Below, one piece after another: positions 33,809 to 41,229 of a stretch of 41,229 bases of DNA. Each line of letters begins with the position of its first letter. Positions within the stretch are counted from its first letter, which is position 1. Source of the stretch: Bacillus litorisediminis (GTDB lineage: Bacteria > Bacillota > Bacilli > Bacillales > JC228); contig NZ_JAKZKT010000038.1 in NCBI RefSeq assembly GCF_022808645.1, forward strand, positions 1-41,229, in the 5' to 3' direction. Position numbers and translations under genes: made by a program. The notes under the pieces are model-generated. The model searched no databases, had not been told where the DNA came from, and saw only the letters and a program-made list of their open reading frames with translations.

Positions 33809-36800
33809 ATGTCTTATGTCCATCTCTATGTAAAAAGTGCTTATAGCTTGCTGCAAAGTTCGCTGTCGATTGAGAGCTTAGTGTCAGAAGCTAAAGCGAA
33901 AGGCTTTTCAGCCATTGCATTAACTGATCATGATGTGATGTATGGAGTTTTTCCTTTTTATAAAGAATGTTTAAAACAAGGTATCAAACCAATCATTGGG
34001 CTTACAGCCGATATTGAGCAAGAACAGCAGGAAACGAGAACCGTTGTTTTATTGGCGAAAAATTTTACAGGCTATCAATCTTTAGTCAAAATTTCATCTG
34101 CGATTCAAACTAAAGCCTCAAAACGTTTACCGCTGAAATGGTTAAGAGCATATAATCAGGAGCTCATCGGAATTTTGGCTGACCTCCCAATAAAGACTAG
34201 TGATGAAATGCGCAAGAACGTTGATTATGAAGCCATAACAGCAATCATGAGGTGTTTCGAGCCGTCTTCGTTTTATGTTGGCATCAAAAGTGATGATTTG
34301 CTAATCCATGCAGATGCCGTAGAGGAATGTCTGGCAAACCAAATCGAATGTGTGGGCCTTCAGCCTGTGCATTATGGAAACCGTGAGGATGCATTTGTAT
34401 ACCGCTGTTTATCTGCGATTAGAGATGGAGTTAAGTTATCTGAACAAGGACAGGATCTTTCCTGGATAGAGGGGCGCGAATTAAAGTCTAAGGAAGAAAT
34501 GGTTGAACTGTTCGATGCCTATCCAATGCTCCTGGAAAGTTCGGTTCGAATTGCTTCTCTATGCCAGATTGAATTCAAAGAACCAGAAACCCGGTTGCCG
34601 AAGTATCCTGTTCCAGAAGGGCGGACATCGGAAGCATTTCTGCGTGAATTGTGTCTTGAAGGACTGGAAAAAAGAGGAATCGATAAGAACCAGCGATACC
34701 TCGAACGCTTGCAGTATGAATTGAAAATTATTCAAGAGATGGGTTTTAGCGACTATTTTTTAATTGTATGGGATTTTATGCGTTATGCTCATGAACAGAA
34801 GATTCTAACAGGTCCGGGAAGAGGATCGGCAGCCGGGTCACTTGTATCTTACGTCCTTTTCATTACTGATGTTGACCCGATTGAACATGGTTTATTGTTT
34901 GAGCGGTTTCTTAATCCTGAAAGGGTTTCGATGCCTGATATTGATATTGATTTTCCTGACCATAAACGCGATCAGGTCATTGATTATGTCGTAAAAAAAT
35001 ATGGAAAAACACATGTTGCTCAAATTATTACATTCGGTACCTTTGCTGCTAAGGCTGCATTACGGGATGTAGCGAGAATTTTTGGATTATCCGGCAGTGA
35101 GCTGGAACAATTGTCGAGGTGGATTTCTAATTCATCTTCTTTACGGGAGGCTTACGAGCAATCAGAGCCTTTGCGGCAATGGATCGAAGCAAGTCCCCAG
35201 CATAAAAGGCTGTTTCAAACTGCAAGGAAAATTGAAGGATTGCCAAGACATACATCGACTCATGCTGCAGGTGTCGTGATGTCTGAATTCCCTCTTACAG
35301 ATTTAGTGCCCTTGCAGGGAAGCGTTGAAGAAGCCTATCTCACTCAGTACCCAATGGAGATTTTAGAAGAATTAGGTCTTTTAAAAATGGATTTTCTGGG
35401 GCTTAGAAACTTAACAATTTTAGAAATGATCTTAGACTCTATTAAGCAATCGACGGGGAAAGAATTGAGTTTAAAGGAAATTCCTCCAAATGATCAGAAG
35501 ACCTTTCAGCTCTTGGCCGACGGGAAAACGTCAGGCATATTCCAGTTAGAGAGCGATGGGATGAGAAGTGTTCTTCAGCGCTTAAAGCCTACTAGTTTTG
35601 AAGATATCGTTGCTGTAAATGCTTTGTACCGGCCAGGGCCAATGGAAAACATCCCTACATTTATAGCGCGAAAGCATGGCAAAGAGCCGATTGAATATTG
35701 GCATAGGGATGTAGCAGAAATTTTGCAGCCAACCTATGGTGTCCTAGTTTATCAAGAACAAATCATGCAGGTTGCTTCCAAAATGGCAGGTTTTTCACTG
35801 GGGGAAGCCGATTTATTAAGACGGGCGGTCGGCAAGAAAAAGAAAGAAGTACTTGATCAGGAAAGGGAACATTTTGTAAAAGGTGCAACGCAAAAGGGAT
35901 ATGATACACAAACAGCTAATCAAGTGTATGATTTCATTGTTCGGTTTGCCAATTATGGATTTAATAAAAGCCATGCGGTTGCCTATAGTTTAATTGCTTA
36001 TCAGCTTAGTTATCTGAAAACACATTATCCGTTAGCTTTCATGGCTGCTTTATTAACCTCTGTGATCGGAAATGAGGATAAGACAAAGCAATATGTAACG
36101 GAGTTAAAAGAGATGGGTTTTTCTGTTTATCCGCCATCTCTTCACAAAAGCGGATATACCTACCTGGTTGAAAAAGAAGGTCTGCGATTTCCGCTTTCGG
36201 CAATAAAAGGTGTCGGGGTTGCCGCCGTACGTGAAATTTTTCAGGTCCGAAAAAGAAAAAATATTCAAGATTTCTTCGACTTCCTCTTATACGTATCACC
36301 AAAGGCAGTTAACCGCAAGACAGTTGAGAGTCTGATTTATGCGGGCGCATTCGATGAATTTAAGCAAACAAGGGCAACTCTTTTGGCATCGATTGATTCT
36401 GCTAACGAGTATGTAACTCTTGTAAAACCAAATGAGGATGAAATGGATTTATTTTATGAAGAGGCAGAATTATTGAAACCGAATTATCAAGTGATGGAAG
36501 AAATGCCGGCAGAAGCCATTTTAGAAAATGAAAAACGAGTACTGGGTTTATTTCTTTCACACCATCCTGTTACGCCATATCAGGCAGAGCTTACTAAATT
36601 AGGAATTAAGCCTTTAAGCACACTGAAAAATGGAGAACATCAGGTGAGAATAGGTGTATTTATCGCAGGTGTACGTGTCATTCGGACAAAAAAAGGCGAA
36701 GTTATGGCATTTTTAACAGTAAGTGATGAATCTGGAGAAATGGATGCCGTCTTATTTCCGAATACCTATAAAAAGTATTCGGGACATGTGAAAGAAGGGA

Positions 36801-37123
36801 ATATCTTATTAGCCATTGGAAATGTTGACCAAAGAGCAGGAAAGAAGCAATTGATATTGAATGAATTATATAAGAAAGAAGAATGGGAAACCATTCAAAA
36901 CAGGCTTCCCACCCTCTTTATTCATGTATTAGATAAAGAGCAATTATGGGAATTGAAAACAATTTTACTAAAGCATAAAGGAAGTGTACCTGTCATTTTG
37001 ATCTATTCAAATCCTAAAAAAACGATTCGTTTAAAACGGGATTATTGGATATCACCAAATTCAAAAGCCCTGCAGGAAATCAAGGATTTAGTTGGACAAG
37101 AACAGGTGATTCTAAAAAGTTGA
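33809..37123 (+). CDS. dnaE: DNA polymerase III subunit alpha DnaE
   Basis: Replicative C-family polymerase; in Firmicutes it extends RNA primers before handing over to PolC. The 1104 residues fit the Gram-positive DnaE. The PHP domain is at 1-210. Its first His-x-His is degenerate (HLY), as is common when the PHP site is inactive. The palm motif GPGRGSAAGS (335-344) precedes the catalytic Asp cluster PDIDIDF (376-382). Further on are RHTSTHAAGVVMS, NALYRPGPMENIPTF, helix-hairpin-helix and a C-terminal OB fold (IRTKKGEVMAFLTVSDESGEMD). ATG 33809 is chosen for AGAGGAGTGG and the standard MSYVHLYVKSAYSLL start. Confidence 0.97.
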   Translation: MSYVHLYVKSAYSLLQSSLSIESLVSEAKAKGFSAIALTDHDVMYGVFPFYKECLKQGIKPIIGLTADIEQEQQETRTVVLLAKNFTGYQSLVKISSAIQTKASKRLPLKWLRAYNQELIGILADLPIKTSDEMRKNVDYEAITAIMRCFEPSSFYVGIKSDDLLIHADAVEECLANQIECVGLQPVHYGNREDAFVYRCLSAIRDGVKLSEQGQDLSWIEGRELKSKEEMVELFDAYPMLLESSVRIASLCQIEFKEPETRLPKYPVPEGRTSEAFLRELCLEGLEKRGIDKNQRYLERLQYELKIIQEMGFSDYFLIVWDFMRYAHEQKILTGPGRGSAAGSLVSYVLFITDVDPIEHGLLFERFLNPERVSMPDIDIDFPDHKRDQVIDYVVKKYGKTHVAQIITFGTFAAKAALRDVARIFGLSGSELEQLSRWISNSSSLREAYEQSEPLRQWIEASPQHKRLFQTARKIEGLPRHTSTHAAGVVMSEFPLTDLVPLQGSVEEAYLTQYPMEILEELGLLKMDFLGLRNLTILEMILDSIKQSTGKELSLKEIPPNDQKTFQLLADGKTSGIFQLESDGMRSVLQRLKPTSFEDIVAVNALYRPGPMENIPTFIARKHGKEPIEYWHRDVAEILQPTYGVLVYQEQIMQVASKMAGFSLGEADLLRRAVGKKKKEVLDQEREHFVKGATQKGYDTQTANQVYDFIVRFANYGFNKSHAVAYSLIAYQLSYLKTHYPLAFMAALLTSVIGNEDKTKQYVTELKEMGFSVYPPSLHKSGYTYLVEKEGLRFPLSAIKGVGVAAVREIFQVRKRKNIQDFFDFLLYVSPKAVNRKTVESLIYAGAFDEFKQTRATLLASIDSANEYVTLVKPNEDEMDLFYEEAELLKPNYQVMEEMPAEAILENEKRVLGLFLSHHPVTPYQAELTKLGIKPLSTLKNGEHQVRIGVFIAGVRVIRTKKGEVMAFLTVSDESGEMDAVLFPNTYKKYSGHVKEGNILLAIGNVDQRAGKKQLILNELYKKEEWETIQNRLPTLFIHVLDKEQLWELKTILLKHKGSVPVILIYSNPKKTIRLKRDYWISPNSKALQEIKDLVGQEQVILKS

Positions 37124-37167
37124 ATCTTTACAAGATGTTTAGAATCGTTTATTGTTTTAAATATCAC

Positions 37168-37180
37168 GTGGTCAGACCAC
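37168..37180. promoter_or_regulatory. Palindromic operator of GntR/FadR type upstream of malic enzyme
   Basis: GTGGTCAGACCAC is a perfect 13-bp palindrome around a central A. Its core TGGTC-N-GACCA is the type of site bound by several FadR-subfamily GntR repressors. A poor -35/-10 pair (TGGTCA at 37169, 17 bases, TATCTT at 37192) would overlap it. The only FadR-family gene nearby is the second gene of the operon, which suggests autoregulation (inference). Confidence 0.6.
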
Positions 37181-37238
37181 TGTCTTAATGCTATCTTTTT
37201 TGACAGGCAGCTTCTAAATTCGAAGGAGTGGAAAACCG

Positions 37239-38477
37239 TTGACATTAAGAGAAGAAGCTTTACATATGCATCGTATTCATAAAGGAAAGTTAGAATCAAA
37301 GTCAAAAGTTCCCGTCCGAAATGCCAAGGATCTAAGTCTTGCTTATTCCCCTGGTGTTGCAGAGCCATGTAAAGTTATTTATGACAAGCCTGAAACGGTT
37401 TACGATTACACCATGAAAGGAAATATGGTTGCTGTTGTTTCCGACGGGACAGCTGTATTGGGGTTGGGCAATATTGGTCCAGAGGCTGCACTGCCTGTTA
37501 TGGAAGGTAAGGCTGTTTTGTTTAAAAGCTTTGCAGGTGTTGATGCTTTTCCAATCTGTCTGAATACCACAGATGTAGATAAGATTGTCGAGACTGTGAA
37601 ATTATTGGAACCTACCTTTGGAGGAGTGAATCTAGAAGATATTGCAGCTCCAAATTGTTTTGAAATTGAGGAAAGATTAAAAAAGGAAACGAATATTCCG
37701 ATTTTCCATGATGACCAGCATGGGACAGCTATTGTCACAGCAGCAGGTTTAGTCAATGCGCTTAAGCTGGTAAATAAAAAAATGTCAGAAATTAAAGTAG
37801 TGGCTAATGGAGCAGGTGCCGCCGGAATTGCAATCATAAAACTCCTTTATCATTTTGGTGTCCGGGATATTATTATGTGTGATTCAAAAGGTGCCATATA
37901 TGAAAACCGTTCATTTGGTATGAATGACATTAAAGCTGAGGTAGCAAAATTCACGAATCGAAATAGAGAAGAAGGAACCTTGAAAGATGCAATAAAAGGG
38001 GCAGATGTTTTTATCGGAGTGTCTGTTGCAGGTGCCTTAACGAGAGAAATGGTTGAGACGATGAATGAAAATCCCATTATTTTTGCAATGGCTAATCCGG
38101 TCCCAGAGATAATGCCAGAAGAAGCAAAGCTGGCGGGGGCTACTGTTATTGGAACAGGCCGCTCTGATTTTCCTAACCAGGTGAACAATGTTCTGGCATT
38201 CCCTGGAATCTTTAGAGGTGCTCTTGATGTTAGAGCAACTCATATTAATGAAGAGATGAAGATTGCTGCTGTTCACGCGATTGCAGACTTGATTGCCGAA
38301 GATGAACTAAATGCTGATTATGTTATTCCTGCTCCATTTGATAAAAGAGTCGCACCAGCAGTTGCCCAGGCAGTTGCAAAAGCTGCTATGGAAACAGGAG
38401 TTGCCCGAATTAAGGTGGACCCGGAAGAAGTTCGTATTCGTACAGAGCAGCTTTCGTTAATTGGGAAAAGTGAGTGA
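37239..38477 (+). CDS. ytsJ: Malic enzyme (malate dehydrogenase, decarboxylating), YtsJ type
   Basis: Oxidatively decarboxylates malate to pyruvate; B. subtilis YtsJ prefers NADP and supplies NADPH. It is a short prokaryotic malic enzyme of 412 residues. SLAYSPGVAEPCK and the catalytic region GVNLEDIAAPNCFEIEERL lead into the metal site FHDDQHGTAIV. A Rossmann motif NGAGAAGIAI follows, then PNQVNNVLAFPGIFRGALD. TTG 37239 lies after AAGGAGTGG. Its stop overlaps the next start as GTGA, so it is translationally coupled to the regulator gene. Confidence 0.95.
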   Translation: MTLREEALHMHRIHKGKLESKSKVPVRNAKDLSLAYSPGVAEPCKVIYDKPETVYDYTMKGNMVAVVSDGTAVLGLGNIGPEAALPVMEGKAVLFKSFAGVDAFPICLNTTDVDKIVETVKLLEPTFGGVNLEDIAAPNCFEIEERLKKETNIPIFHDDQHGTAIVTAAGLVNALKLVNKKMSEIKVVANGAGAAGIAIIKLLYHFGVRDIIMCDSKGAIYENRSFGMNDIKAEVAKFTNRNREEGTLKDAIKGADVFIGVSVAGALTREMVETMNENPIIFAMANPVPEIMPEEAKLAGATVIGTGRSDFPNQVNNVLAFPGIFRGALDVRATHINEEMKIAAVHAIADLIAEDELNADYVIPAPFDKRVAPAVAQAVAKAAMETGVARIKVDPEEVRIRTEQLSLIGKSE

Positions 38478-39088
38478 GCGAGCCTGTGACGAATCAAGCA
38501 GCTACAAAGGTATATATTGAAATTGTTGAACGCCTCCGGGATATGATTGCGAACGATGGCCTTGGCTCTGGAGACCGCATTCCTTCAGAACGGGAGCTTT
38601 CTGAACGATTGGGATATGGGCGCTCCAGCGTAAGAGAAGCCCTGCGCGCATTAGAACTATTAGGGTTAATCGAAACTCGCAGGGGTGAAGGAACGTTTAT
38701 TAAAGATTTCCATGAACACCGGCTGGTAGAGCTCTTAGGAACTTTTATCTTACAAGGGCAAAAGGTCCGGAAAGATGCATTAGAATCTAAAATTTTGATT
38801 GAAAAGAGCTGTATTGAGCTTCTCTTTTTGAAAGGGCGGGAACATCTGCTTTCCCATATGCTAGAAAGTGAAAATGTAAGTTTCAATGAAATTATGGTAA
38901 AAATTGTAGAAGGCACTGATAATCGTCTGTTAAAAAAGATATGGAAGATATTATCAGAATACGTTTCATCTTTTCATCAGGATGATATCGATCAAAATCA
39001 AATACATTCCTTCGTTCAAGCAATAATCCAATCGGATCAGGAAGCCGCTTTAACTGCTTTTGATCAATTGCGTAATTTGTCGAAATAA
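38474..39088 (+). CDS. FadR-subfamily GntR transcriptional regulator
   Basis: Winged-helix regulator. The 204 residues begin with a clear GntR domain (about 10-78: GSGDRIPSERELSERLGYGR, SSVREALRALELLGLIETRR, GEGTFI). A helical C-terminal FCD-like domain follows. It is short, and most of the usual metal-binding His residues of FCD domains are not evident; only the last motif (IHSFVQAIIQSDQEAA) looks normal. GTG 38474 overlaps the malic enzyme stop. Likely targets are its own operon, through the palindrome at 37168, and possibly accDA. The ligand is unknown. Confidence 0.88.
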   Translation: MSEPVTNQAATKVYIEIVERLRDMIANDGLGSGDRIPSERELSERLGYGRSSVREALRALELLGLIETRRGEGTFIKDFHEHRLVELLGTFILQGQKVRKDALESKILIEKSCIELLFLKGREHLLSHMLESENVSFNEIMVKIVEGTDNRLLKKIWKILSEYVSSFHQDDIDQNQIHSFVQAIIQSDQEAALTAFDQLRNLSK

Positions 39089-39205
39089 AGGTGACAAAAT
39101 AAGCCAACATTTTTGGAGCTAATTTAGTACAGTCAAGTATAAGAGATTTGGACGAGCTCTAATTATGAGAAGGTATTGTCGTCTTTAAAACAAGGAGGTT
39201 ACACC

Positions 39206-40084
39206 TTGCTAAAAGATATTTTTACAAAACAAAAAAAGAGGAAATATGCAACAATCCCCTCGGAAGCGGCTAAGCATGACGTTCCTGAGGGTATTATGAC
39301 GAAATGCCCCTCTTGTAAAAAAATTATGTTTACAAAAGAACTTGATAAGAATGAAAAGGTCTGTATTCAATGTGGCTATCACTTTCCGATGAATGCATTC
39401 GAAAGGGTTGAGAGTCTGCTTGATGAAAATAGTTTTACTGAGTATGATCGGGATTTAGTCTCAGAAAATCCTCTTGGGTTTCCTGGCTATATCGAAAAAT
39501 TGGAGAAGGATCAAGACAAGACCAACCTTAATGAAGCGGTATTAACAGGAACAGGAACTATATCCAGCTATCCTATTTCCTTAGCTATTATGGATTCTCG
39601 TTTCCGTATGGGAAGCATGGGCTCGGTAGTGGGTGAAAAGATCACCCGTGCCATTGAAAGAGCAAGAGCTGAAAAGATTCCTTTTATCATTTTTACTGCT
39701 TCTGGCGGAGCGAGGATGCAAGAAGGAATTTTAAGTTTAATGCAAATGGCAAAAACAAGTGCAGCATTAAAAGCATTTAGTGAAGATGGAGGGCTCTTTA
39801 TTTCGGTTATGACTCATCCCACTACGGGCGGTGTTTCGGCTAGCTTTGCTTCATTGGGAGACTATAATTTTGCAGAACCGGGTGCATTAATTGGTTTTGC
39901 TGGCCGAAGGATTATAGAACAAACAATCCGTGAAGAGCTTCCTGAAGACTTTCAAACTGCAGAGTTTCTCTTAAAACACGGGCAGTTGGATGCTGTTATT
40001 CCGAGACACGAAATGAAAGAAAAGCTTACCCAAGTTCTAGATATACATTGCGGAAGGAGGGAGCTTGAATGGTTGGAGAACTAG
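39206..40084 (+). CDS. accD: Acetyl-CoA carboxylase carboxyltransferase subunit beta
   Basis: Forms with AccA the carboxyltransferase half of acetyl-CoA carboxylase, giving malonyl-CoA for fatty acid synthesis. The 292 residues have an N-terminal zinc ribbon (CPSCKK...[11 protein letters not shown], about 34-60) and a crotonase-fold domain ([36 protein letters not shown]). TTG 39206 lies 7 nt after AAGGAGG and gives [11 protein letters not shown], the family start. Its end overlaps accA by 16 bases. A possible -10 (TATAAG, 39138-39143) lies upstream, but no good -35 accompanies it. Confidence 0.97.
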   Translation: MLKDIFTKQKKRKYATIPSEAAKHDVPEGIMTKCPSCKKIMFTKELDKNEKVCIQCGYHFPMNAFERVESLLDENSFTEYDRDLVSENPLGFPGYIEKLEKDQDKTNLNEAVLTGTGTISSYPISLAIMDSRFRMGSMGSVVGEKITRAIERARAEKIPFIIFTASGGARMQEGILSLMQMAKTSAALKAFSEDGGLFISVMTHPTTGGVSASFASLGDYNFAEPGALIGFAGRRIIEQTIREELPEDFQTAEFLLKHGQLDAVIPRHEMKEKLTQVLDIHCGRRELEWLEN

Positions 40085-41058
40085 AATTTGAGCGTCCGAT
40101 TAAAGAACTGAAAAATAAAATTAAAGAGCTCAAGTCTTTTACAGAAAAATCGGATGTGGACTTGTCAGATGAAATTACCAAGCTTGAAAACCGATTACTC
40201 AAGCTTGAAGAGGATATATACAGCCGTTTAAGTCCCTGGGATCGTGTGCAAATTGCAAGACATCCAGAACGTCCGACGGCTTTGGATTATATCTCTTTAT
40301 TATTTCAAGATTTTTTTGAGTGTCATGGAGACAGGCTCTACGGTGATGATGAAGCGATTGTAGGCGGAATTGCAACGTTTCATGGTCTGCCTGTTACGAT
40401 TATTGGCGAACAAAGAGGCAGAGATACAAAAGAAAATATTCGCCGTAATTTTGGTATGCCTCATCCGGAAGGATATCGAAAAGCGTTGCGCTTGATGAAG
40501 CAGGCTGAAAAATTCAATCGCCCGGTCATCAGTTTCATTGACACAAAAGGCGCTTATCCGGGAAAGGCAGCTGAGGAACGTGGCCAAAGTGAAGCAATAG
40601 CCAGAAATTTATTCGAGATGGCGGGTCTTAAGACACCTATTATTTGTATTGTAATTGGAGAAGGTGCAAGCGGCGGTGCTTTGGCTATAGGTGTAGGAAA
40701 TCATATCCATATGCTGGAGAATTCATGGTATTCTGTTATTTCTCCTGAAGGAGCCGCATCCATCCTTTGGAAAGATGCGGGGCTTGCCAAAAAAGCTGCT
40801 GAATCTATGAAAATTACCGCACCTGATGTAAAGGAATTAGACATTATTGATCAAATTATTCCAGAAGTTCGCGGTGGTGCCCATCACGATATTAAGAAAC
40901 AGGCAGAAGAAATTGATAAGGTGCTAATGGAATCTATTCGTGAATTATATAAATATTCGCCTGAGGAGTTAGTCGCTCAGCGTTACGGAAAATATAAAAA
41001 AATGGGTGCATTTCATTCGGTAAATCCTATCCTAAAGGAAACCCCTGTCAAAGCATAA
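40069..41058 (+). CDS. accA: Acetyl-CoA carboxylase carboxyltransferase subunit alpha
   Basis: Partner of AccD in the carboxyltransferase heterotetramer. The 329 residues include a helical N terminus ([20 protein letters not shown]), [50 protein letters not shown]...[10 protein letters not shown], and [16 protein letters not shown] with the oxyanion-hole glycines. ATG 40069 has AAGGAGGG inside the accD end, so the pair is translationally coupled in equal amounts. In B. subtilis pfkA follows; here a group II intron begins right after the terminator. Confidence 0.97.
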   Translation: MVGELEFERPIKELKNKIKELKSFTEKSDVDLSDEITKLENRLLKLEEDIYSRLSPWDRVQIARHPERPTALDYISLLFQDFFECHGDRLYGDDEAIVGGIATFHGLPVTIIGEQRGRDTKENIRRNFGMPHPEGYRKALRLMKQAEKFNRPVISFIDTKGAYPGKAAEERGQSEAIARNLFEMAGLKTPIICIVIGEGASGGALAIGVGNHIHMLENSWYSVISPEGAASILWKDAGLAKKAAESMKITAPDVKELDIIDQIIPEVRGGAHHDIKKQAEEIDKVLMESIRELYKYSPEELVAQRYGKYKKMGAFHSVNPILKETPVKA

Positions 41059-41075
41059 ACATTTATTTACAATTA

Positions 41076-41103
41076 GGGTCTGGGCAACCAGACCTCTCTT
41101 TTT
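41076..41103 (+). terminator. accDA terminator
   Basis: GGTCTGG (41077-41083) pairs with CCAGACC (41088-41094) around GCAA, extended by a G-T pair, followed by TCTCTTTTT. Confidence 0.9.
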
Positions 41104-41104
41104 G

Positions 41105-41229
41105 GTGCGCCCGGCATGGGCTATAACTTGGTGGTGAAAGTCCACTACAGGCTTGGCAGTAGGAACTGTTAGCTAAAGGCAAGGGTGTCCATCGTGAGGT
41201 GGAATCTGAAGGAAGCCGGAGGCAAAATC
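41105..41229 (+). mobile_element. Group II intron 5' end (group IIC-like), cut by window edge
   Basis: It begins GTGCGCCCGGCATGGG, fitting the GUGYG 5' splice-site consensus. It continues with elements conserved in domain I of bacterial group II introns: GGTGAAAGTCC, GGAACTGTTAGC, AAGGCAAGGGTGTCC and GGAATCTGAAGGAAGC. The order and wording closely match the Oceanobacillus iheyensis group IIC intron as I recall it. It starts one base after the T-tract of the accDA terminator, which is the preferred target of group IIC introns. The maturase/reverse transcriptase frame and the 3' end would lie beyond the window. Confidence 0.88.

Noticed and set aside
37042-37368. Minus-strand open frame across the dnaE/ytsJ junction, and other long antisense frames inside genes
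   Set aside because: No ribosome site, no recognisable protein family, and each lies opposite a clearly coding frame, so they are shadows.
39122-39143. FapR-like operator (TTAGTAC...AGTATAA) upstream of accD
   Set aside because: The half-sites are too far apart and the second deviates from the FapR palindrome, so I do not claim FapR control of accDA.

Overview
The window is chromosomal DNA from an endospore-forming Bacillota bacterium of the family Bacillaceae. The reasons are low G+C content, strong AGGAGG-type ribosome binding sites, several TTG/GTG starts, an alpha/beta-type small acid-soluble spore protein, the sporulation proteins YtfJ, YtrH and YtrI, T-box and TPP riboswitches, and a gene order that closely follows the tyrS-rpsD-ezrA-thiI-tpx-ackA-ald-ytoI-nrnA-dnaE-accDA part of the Bacillus subtilis chromosome. 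A genus such as Bacillus, Mesobacillus or Neobacillus would fit, but the species cannot be fixed from what I see.

Layout. 1-8.7 kb: a class A penicillin-binding protein (-), divergent from tyrS with its T-box leader; a decayed GyrI-like remnant; rpsD (-) with an S4-type autoregulatory leader; dgcP (GAF-GGDEF); the free Met-R-SO reductase ytsP (-); and refZ. 8.7-14.3 kb: hisJ (-), ezrA, the cysteine desulfurase/ThiI pair for tRNA 4-thiouridine, and a SASP gene. 14.4-20.1 kb: an acyl-CoA synthetase gene broken by an in-frame TGA, an amidohydrolase, rarD, ytfI and ytfJ. 20.2-24.6 kb: tpx, ytxK, ackA, an EcsC-family gene and a 55-residue small protein. 24.6-31.7 kb: ald, a TPP-riboswitch operon thiW-tenA (thiamine salvage), an M24 peptidase (-), ytkL, a small membrane protein, ytoI and ytpI (-). 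31.8-41.1 kb: nrnA, ytrHI (-), dnaE, then malic enzyme-FadR-type regulator-accD-accA. The last four place NADPH- and pyruvate-generating malate decarboxylation next to acetyl-CoA carboxylase.

Almost all of this is conserved core chromosome. The unusual content lies between genes. (i) The 5' end of a group II intron, closely resembling group IIC domain I, begins one base after the accDA terminator and runs off the window. (ii) Three copies of a short dispersed repeat (about 11402, 16109 and 20855) each begin 3-6 nt after the T-tract of an intrinsic terminator. (iii) A perfect TGGTC-A-GACCA palindrome of GntR/FadR-operator type sits upstream of the malic enzyme/FadR pair. (iv) There is a nonsense-disrupted acyl-CoA synthetase and a GyrI-like gene remnant. 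I found no CRISPR array, prophage, tRNA or rRNA, and no clear new multigene system.
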